Below are positions 6,038 to 6,873 of a stretch of DNA of 6,873 bases, one piece after another; position 1 is the stretch's first letter, and every line of letters starts with the position of its first letter. Under the pieces are notes generated by a model. The model saw nothing but the letters and a program-made list of their open reading frames with translations, was not told the DNA's origin and did not search any database. The position numbers and the translations under genes are program-made. Source of the DNA: Candidatus Omnitrophota bacterium (GTDB taxonomy: Bacteria; Omnitrophota; Gorgyraeia; Tantalellales; Tantalellaceae); NCBI GenBank assembly GCA_030631915.1, contig DAOVKF010000083.1:1-6873 (forward strand), given 5' to 3'.

Positions 6038-6658
6038 CGGCGCCTTATCCGTCGCGAGACCCTCCGCGACGCGGCGGGTTATCCCCCTGACCTCTTCCTT
6101 CATCTCTTCCGTCATCCGGGTCAACGCGTCTTCTGCCGCACGAACGAACTCCCCGTCCTTTATGTTCTTCAAGTTTACCAGCACGTTAAGCGCGGCGGAA
6201 GAAAACGCCGCCTCAAGGATGTTTGCGGCGCACCCCACATCCGTGATCAGATTCCTGTTGGAATTTTCCGAAAGGAACACCGTTATTTTCAACGCCGCGC
6301 AACATTCGCGGCATATCTCCATGGGAACTTCTGCGGCCTGTATGTATTTTTTCTGAGTATCCCCTCCGGAAGAAAGCGATCTCATCAGCTCGCTGAAGAC
6401 CTCGCAATCCCTGTCTATCGCCGCTCTCAGTCTGTTCAGTCCTTCGCTCTGCCGCGCTCGCAAAACAATAATATCATTTTTTTCATCCGCGGCGGGACCC
6501 TCCTTTATGCTGTATTTTATGACCATCAGATTGAGCGCCGCGCCGACGGACGCGGCAACGGCGGCGGCGCTGCCCCCGCCGGGCACAATGCTGCGGTCCG
6601 ACAGGTCTTCCAGATACCTGTGAAGGCTCTCATGTGAATAAACAACGTTATGCGTCAA
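6020..6658 (-). CDS. fchA: Methenyl-THF cyclohydrolase / cyclodeaminase-family protein FchA
   Basis: A 212-residue protein of the formiminotransferase-cyclodeaminase C-terminal family. In this context it most likely interconverts formyl-THF and methenyl-THF, as FchA does in acetogens and methylotrophs. Supporting motifs are the glycine-rich VPGGGSAAAVAASVGAAL near residues 25-42, a helix with RAAIDRDCEVFSELM, and the late TDVGCAANILEAAFSSAALN segment with its downstream NL..IKD. Length fits the stand-alone cyclohydrolase (about 205-215 residues); no formiminotransferase domain is attached, which argues against a histidine-degradation role. The start is a TTG overlapping the fhs stop (TTGA), with AAAAGGG at 6664-6670 five bases upstream. 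No ATG or GTG lies in frame before the conserved motif. It sits directly between fhs and folD, the pathway order. The last codons lie in a heptamer repeat. Confidence 0.88.
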   Translation of the reverse strand: MTHNVVYSHESLHRYLEDLSDRSIVPGGGSAAAVAASVGAALNLMVIKYSIKEGPAADEKNDIIVLRARQSEGLNRLRAAIDRDCEVFSELMRSLSSGGDTQKKYIQAAEVPMEICRECCAALKITVFLSENSNRNLITDVGCAANILEAAFSSAALNVLVNLKNIKDGEFVRAAEDALTRMTEEMKEEVRGITRRVAEGLATDKAPGVSEQ

Positions 6659-6873
6659 AACAACCCTTTTGTTTTACCGGTCTTTATGTCTACATCTATG
6701 TCGGCGACACGCGCCTTTTTCGGAAGACCCGGCATTGTATTTATGCCCTCGCATTTCACGACCACATATCCCGCCCCGGCAGCAGCCTCAACATTTTCCA
6801 CGAGCAGTGTAAAACCTCTCGGTCTGCCCTTTTTCCTGGGGTTACTGGAAAGTGACAGATGCGTTTTCGCCAT
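6655..6873 (-). CDS. fhs: Formate-tetrahydrofolate ligase, C-terminal 72 residues (5' part outside window)
   Basis: This is the 3' end of a formyl-THF synthetase, the cytoplasmic enzyme that joins formate to tetrahydrofolate with ATP and opens the methyl branch of the Wood-Ljungdahl pathway. The visible part starts with MAKTHLSLS, followed by KGRPRGFTLLVENV, a GAG turn, the highly conserved NTMPGLPKK, and ends in GLF. This matches the family's C-terminal signature (MAKT.YSLS, GFT..V..V, TMPGLP, GLF). The family is usually about 555 residues, so only the last eighth is here. The ATG on the window edge corresponds to an internal methionine of the family and is almost certainly not the true start. 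The TGA stop overlaps the TTG start of fchA. The assignment rests on a short but diagnostic segment. Confidence 0.93.
   Translation of the reverse strand: MAKTHLSLSSNPRKKGRPRGFTLLVENVEAAAGAGYVVVKCEGINTMPGLPKKARVADIDVDIKTGKTKGLF
6664..6670 (-). promoter_or_regulatory. Ribosome-binding site for the TTG start of fchA
   Basis: AAAAGGG on the minus strand lies within the last codons of fhs, five bases before the TTG at 6656-6658. It supports TTG initiation, since no in-frame ATG or GTG precedes the conserved glycine-rich motif. Confidence 0.5.

Noticed and set aside
5375..6637. A 420-codon open frame on the plus strand, antisense to folD and fchA
   Set aside because: It starts with TTG, shows no recognisable domain, and covers two convincing conserved genes on the other strand. 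Its openness is a by-product of their codon use.

Overview
The window is a tightly packed set of eight genes, all on the minus strand, read from the right edge (6873) to the left. No gap between genes exceeds about 40 bases, and several genes overlap, so most or all of it is probably one operon whose promoter lies beyond the right edge. In transcription order the genes are fhs (3' end only), fchA, folD, metF, panB, a stand-alone BioD-like/DRTGG P-loop ATPase, apbE and mnmA. The first 135 bases hold no gene I can defend, only small potential stem-loops.

The first four genes encode the whole methyl branch of the Wood-Ljungdahl (acetyl-CoA) pathway from formate to methyl-tetrahydrofolate. Fhs makes formyl-THF, FchA gives methenyl-THF, FolD gives methylene-THF and MetF gives methyl-THF. 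The order fhs-fchA-folD followed by metF resembles the methyl-branch clusters of acetogens such as Acetobacterium woodii. Unlike that cluster, no rnfC2 or metV lies between folD and metF. PanB consumes the same methylene-THF to make ketopantoate for pantothenate and CoA, so its position ties CoA precursor synthesis to the one-carbon pool. ApbE flavinylates redox membrane proteins such as Rnf subunits. MnmA thiolates tRNA and looks like a housekeeping passenger. The ATPase resembles the N-terminal half of long phosphotransacetylases, without the catalytic half.

The most interesting point is in FolD. The lysine known to be needed for the cyclohydrolase half-reaction (human K56, E. coli K54) is glutamine here (Q53), and the conserved folate-site aspartate (human D125) is glutamate (E120). 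A dedicated cyclohydrolase, FchA, is encoded immediately upstream. This suggests a split of labour in which FolD is mainly a dehydrogenase. A second point is a degenerate 7-bp tandem repeat spanning the fchA stop codon and the folD ribosome-binding region.

The organism appears to be a moderately GC-rich anaerobic bacterium with a folate-type Wood-Ljungdahl pathway. Gene content and the decayed heptamer repeat would suit an uncultivated lineage such as Omnitrophota, but that placement is a guess from memory and cannot be settled from this window.
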